Shown in pieces: positions 7,009-9,711 of a stretch of 9,711 nt of DNA. The DNA is taken from assembly GCA_013334735.1 (NCBI GenBank), contig JAAXXA010000068.1:1-9711 (forward strand). The letters are read 5' to 3'. Position 1 is the stretch's first letter; every line of letters starts with the position of its first letter. The DNA comes from Bacteroidota bacterium (GTDB lineage Bacteria > Bacteroidota > Bacteroidia > Bacteroidales > CG2-30-32-10). The notes below the pieces were generated by a model. It had not been told where the DNA came from. It did no database searches and saw nothing but the letters and a program-made list of their open reading frames with translations. The translations under genes were made by a program, and so were the position numbers.

Positions 7009-8382
7009 TTATCTTCTCCAATTTTCAATAGCCTGAAACCACCCATCTTTATATAAAGGAGATCTTGACAAGCTGTAATCGTTATTGGAAAAAGGATTTT
7101 CCATTTTATAAAAATTAAAAGTAATTGAAAGCATATTCCTGTCTTCTCCATAAACCCATGTTTCCATATCCTGCCCGCGATACACCACATTAGGAGAACC
7201 ATAAATAATATAAATGAGACCTTTGTCTGTTTTCCATCCCTCAAGATAAGATGTGAAATATTCGTTAGCATCCTGAATGCGGTTGTAATAAAGTTTTATC
7301 ATTTCCTTTGCCCTGTCAGCATTTCCGGCGGCAAGCATCCAGAATTTATCAACAGCTTCTTTCCGGTTTTTCATTACAATTAAATCTTCATATTCGGATC
7401 TTGAAGTAAGATATTTTAATGGAAAAAACATTTGAGAGGGAGTTGTAATATTTGGGAAACCCTCATTAAACCTTAAAACTGTAAATCCTTCTTTTTTTGA
7501 AGAATCGATTTGAAAATGATAAATCCCTTTTTTAGGAAAATTAATTAAACCGGAATATCCATTGTTAACGGAGACAGAAAAAATACTGTCGGCTTTAAAA
7601 TTAAAAGTTGCTAAACTTTGCGTAGAGTAGGGGGGAGTTGCAACAGGAAATATTCTGTTATAATAACGCACAATAAATTTATCAACATTTTTATTATTAC
7701 AAAGTATCCTGAATTGCTGTTCATCCGAAATCCATGGTTTGAAAAACGTAAGGCTATCAGCATTTAACATAGTAAAATTTTGTTCGCTGTATGGTGTTAT
7801 GCGATAAATGTCGATGTATGATTCTAATGAAGCATGTTTGTTAATGTCGGTAAAAATTAATTTAAGCAGAGCTGAACCTTTTATTTTTGTATTAATTTCA
7901 AAACTTCCAATCAAATCTCTTTTGTTTTCGCGATCATCATCATAGTATGTAACCGCGTTACTGTCGAGAATTTGTTTCATATTATACGATTCGTAAAGCT
8001 CTGCCTTAAGAGAAAATTTTGAAATAAATTTTCCGTTATCGTCCGATTTTACATATAGAATATTTCCCGAATTAAATTTGTAATAAATTACCGATACCGT
8101 ATCATTCTTATGAAAAACAGTATATTCGGGAGTAAACATGAGCATATCTTTATCGTACAGATAAGCTAAATTTTGTGTTGAAATAAGCCCTGTACGACAA
8201 GAAGAAATCAGAATGATTAAAAAGAATATTATTGAAAATTCAAGTGTATTTCTAAAAACTTCAAGAGCGTCATTGCGAGGAAGGAACGACCGAAGCAATC
8301 TCCCTAATGAACAGATTGCTTCGCTGCACTCGCAATGACGAATTACTTGGCTTTTAGAGGTGTCCTTAATATCTTGTTTCAT
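7009..8382 (-). CDS. GWxTD-domain lipoprotein with an in-frame repeat insertion in its N-terminus
   Basis: 457 residues. The C-terminal part (about 318-457) matches the GWxTD domain family: a helical stretch (FWMLAAGNADRAKEMIKLYY), the signature GWKTD at 382-386, then KGLIYIIYGSP and METWVYG. The family is widespread in Bacteroidota and relatives; its function is not known to me. A hydrophobic segment (49-58) and lipobox ISSC ending at Cys62 predict a lipoprotein, with a beta-rich region (about 65-310) between. The start at 8382 overlaps the rmuC stop as ATGA, so translation is probably coupled; no in-frame ATG, GTG or TTG lies between the repeat and the lipobox. Residues 15-39 (RHCECSEAICSLG..., to PRND) are encoded wholly by the palindromic repeat at 8268-8340. 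This gives an unusually long n-region of about 48 residues before the signal core. Export may still work, or the gene may be poorly secreted; sequence alone does not decide. Confidence 0.85.
   Translation of the reverse strand: MKQDIKDTSKSQVIRHCECSEAICSLGRLLRSFLPRNDALEVFRNTLEFSIIFFLIILISSCRTGLISTQNLAYLYDKDMLMFTPEYTVFHKNDTVSVIYYKFNSGNILYVKSDDNGKFISKFSLKAELYESYNMKQILDSNAVTYYDDDRENKRDLIGSFEINTKIKGSALLKLIFTDINKHASLESYIDIYRITPYSEQNFTMLNADSLTFFKPWISDEQQFRILCNNKNVDKFIVRYYNRIFPVATPPYSTQSLATFNFKADSIFSVSVNNGYSGLINFPKKGIYHFQIDSSKKEGFTVLRFNEGFPNITTPSQMFFPLKYLTSRSEYEDLIVMKNRKEAVDKFWMLAAGNADRAKEMIKLYYNRIQDANEYFTSYLEGWKTDKGLIYIIYGSPNVVYRGQDMETWVYGEDRNMLSITFNFYKMENPFSNNDYSLSRSPLYKDGWFQAIENWRR
8268..8340. repeat. 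73-bp two-armed palindromic repeat, GTCATTGCGAG type, inside a coding region
   Basis: It has perfect 12-bp inverted termini, CGTCATTGCGAG (8268-8279) and CTCGCAATGACG (8329-8340). An inner pair, GAAGCAATCT (8292-8301) and AGATTGCTTC (8313-8322), flanks an 11-nt loop. Each half is also a hairpin in itself (ATTGC with GCAAT). The two halves have identical 12-nt and 11-nt ends but different centres, 11 nt on one side and 5 on the other, so they are not simple mirror copies. From memory, GTCATTGCGAG...GAAGCAATCTC elements are common dispersed repeats in many bacteria. It is transcribed as codons 15-39 of the GWxTD lipoprotein gene, with no stop in that frame. No transposase is nearby. Confidence 0.85.
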
Positions 8383-9711
8383 AGTAAGTCTTCCGGTAAT
8401 TGATTTTCGGCATTGTCTAAATATTTTTCGGTAATTTGTTTTGATGTTTTAATTCCAAGTTTACGAATGTTTTCGGCTCTGTTAACGAGATTTCCCGATC
8501 CGGTAGAAAGTTTTTTCATAGCTTCGTCATAAAATTCTTCAACATTTTTTATGCTTTTGCCAATTTTTTCTAAATCGCCAATAAAGTTTACAAATTTATC
8601 GTAAAGTAATCCGCTCTGACGGGCAATTTCGACAGCATTTTTAGTTTGATTTTCCTGTTTCCAAATAGATGAAATGGTCATAAGAGTTGCAAGTAAGGTG
8701 GAAGGACTTACAATAACTATCTTACTTTCCCATGCGAAATTGAATAGCTGCTGATCTGCCTGAACTGCTACTCCGAAAGAAGATTCAATAGGTATAAACA
8801 TGAGCACGAAATCGGGAGAGTTCATATTTTTTGAAGATTGATAATTTTTCTCACTCAAACCTTTTATATGATTGCGCACCGACAATATATGGTCGCGGAT
8901 AAATGTTTGTTTTTCTTCGTCAGTTGTAGCATTAACAAGGTTTTCGTAAGCTACCAAAGAAACTTTAGAGTCAATAATTATATGTTTTTTATCCGGTAAA
9001 AATACCACAACATCAGGCTGCACGCGTTTCCCATCGTCATTTGAAGAGCTTACCTGTGTTTCGTATTCAATACCTTTTGTAAGTCCGCTGCGTTCCAAAA
9101 TTCTGTCGAGGACCATTTCGCCCCAGTTACCTTGCTTTTTACTGTCGCCTTTTAATGCTTTTGTAAGGTTGTTGGCTTCTTCGCTAACTCGGCTGTTAAG
9201 TTCGTACAGCTTCCTGACTTCTTCACGCAATGAAATTTTGTCGCGCAATTCCTTGTCGTAAGCTTCTCCTACTTTTTTTTCAAAATCAACAATTTTTTCT
9301 TTTAGCGGGTTAAGAATATCTCCAATATTTTTAATATTTACCTGAGTAAACTCCAGCGAATGTGTTTTAAGAATTTTATTGGCTATATTTTCAAATTCGG
9401 TAGTAAATTTTTTCTGAAGATCTTCCATCTCAATCTTTTGCTCATTAAGCTTTTGAAGAAGATTTTTATATTCGGTTTCGGCTTTTGATATGCGGTTATT
9501 CAGGAATAAGGATTTTTCTCTTTCCTCACGCAGTTCATTCTGCAAATTGTCATGATCGTTCTTTAGAGTATTGAAGCGGTCTTCCGCAATACTTTTAGCT
9601 TTATCAAGCTCTGTAATAAAATTATTCTTAACTGTTTCGAGATCGCGTAATTGTTGCTCCGATTTAGCTTTATCGGTTTGACTTTTAATTTTCATTGTAA
9701 GCCAACCTATA
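8379..9711 (-). CDS. rmuC: DNA recombination protein RmuC, 5' end outside the window
   Basis: Positions below count from the ATG at 9695. A long coiled coil (about 5-110, rich in E, K and L at heptad spacing) leads into the RmuC domain (about 125-420). That domain has QGNWGEMVLDRILERSGL at 188-205, PDVV at 227-230, IDSK at 241-244, MFIPIESSF at 299-307 and SPSTLLATL at 330-338. PD...DSK resembles the PD-(D/E)XK nuclease-like motif proposed for the family. RmuC limits inversions at short inverted repeats and is thought to act on DNA secondary structures. I take the gene to continue upstream: the frame stays open to the edge and encodes IGWLT just before the ATG, which looks like the end of the N-terminal membrane anchor usual in RmuC. 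It is the first visible gene of a cluster; its stop overlaps the next start (ATGA). Confidence 0.92.
   Translation of the reverse strand, partial: IGWLTMKIKSQTDKAKSEQQLRDLETVKNNFITELDKAKSIAEDRFNTLKNDHDNLQNELREEREKSLFLNNRISKAETEYKNLLQKLNEQKIEMEDLQKKFTTEFENIANKILKTHSLEFTQVNIKNIGDILNPLKEKIVDFEKKVGEAYDKELRDKISLREEVRKLYELNSRVSEEANNLTKALKGDSKKQGNWGEMVLDRILERSGLTKGIEYETQVSSSNDDGKRVQPDVVVFLPDKKHIIIDSKVSLVAYENLVNATTDEEKQTFIRDHILSVRNHIKGLSEKNYQSSKNMNSPDFVLMFIPIESSFGVAVQADQQLFNFAWESKIVIVSPSTLLATLMTISSIWKQENQTKNAVEIARQSGLLYDKFVNFIGDLEKIGKSIKNVEEFYDEAMKKLSTGSGNLVNRAENIRKLGIKTSKQITEKYLDNAENQLPEDLL

Noticed and set aside
6806..7271. Two minus-strand frames overlapping the permease 5' end and the lipoprotein 3' end
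   Set aside because: They are out of frame with two well-supported genes whose GWxTD and OppC motifs occupy the same DNA.
1..9711. A new defence, mobile or biosynthetic gene system
   Set aside because: All six genes fall in familiar families with ordinary spacing. No transposase, integrase, toxin-antitoxin pair or biosynthetic enzyme is present.

Overview
The window looks like chromosomal DNA of an uncultured member of the Bacteroidota. Four things in the sequence point there: a secreted protein ending in a type IX secretion (T9SS) type A sorting domain, a TonB-dependent receptor with an N-terminal carboxypeptidase-regulatory-like domain, a GWxTD-family lipoprotein, and promoters of the Bacteroidota type (TTTG, 19 bp, TAnnTTTG). 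The DNA is AT-rich, and starts are preceded by A-rich leaders rather than strong Shine-Dalgarno sites. No tRNA, rRNA, CRISPR array, transposase or phage gene is visible.

Layout, left to right. (1) 1-2182, minus: a large secreted two-propeller protein with a T9SS sorting domain, whose C-terminal end lies outside the window. (2) 2183-2487: a divergent intergenic region with two candidate promoters and a palindromic repeat. (3) 2488-2940, plus: an endonuclease V-type pyrimidine-dimer DNA glycosylase whose last codons and stop lie inside a small repeat cluster. (4) 3066-5513, plus: a TonB-dependent outer-membrane receptor. (5) 5514-5757: a convergent intergenic region made largely of repeat relics. 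(6) 5758-9711, minus: a tight cluster transcribed right to left, rmuC (start outside the window), then a GWxTD lipoprotein (ATGA overlap), then an OppC-type ABC permease (9-nt gap).

Functionally the genes do not form one pathway. Two encode DNA-maintenance proteins (photoproduct glycosylase, RmuC). The others encode envelope proteins (secreted propeller protein, TonB receptor, GWxTD lipoprotein, peptide-type permease). I see no defence system, biosynthetic cluster or recognisable new system among the genes.

The most interesting signal is the small palindromic repeats at gene boundaries. Three of them (2379-2412, 5526-5552, 8268-8340) share one skeleton: GTC, then a 5-nt arm, a spacer, then the complementary arm. 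The arm pairs change in a compensatory way (ATCCT/AGGAT, ATTTC/GAAAT, ATTGC/GCAAT), which suggests selection or propagation as folded nucleic acid. One copy lies in frame inside the N-terminus of the GWxTD lipoprotein, pushing its lipobox to residue 62. A different repeat supplies the C-terminus and stop codon of the DNA glycosylase.
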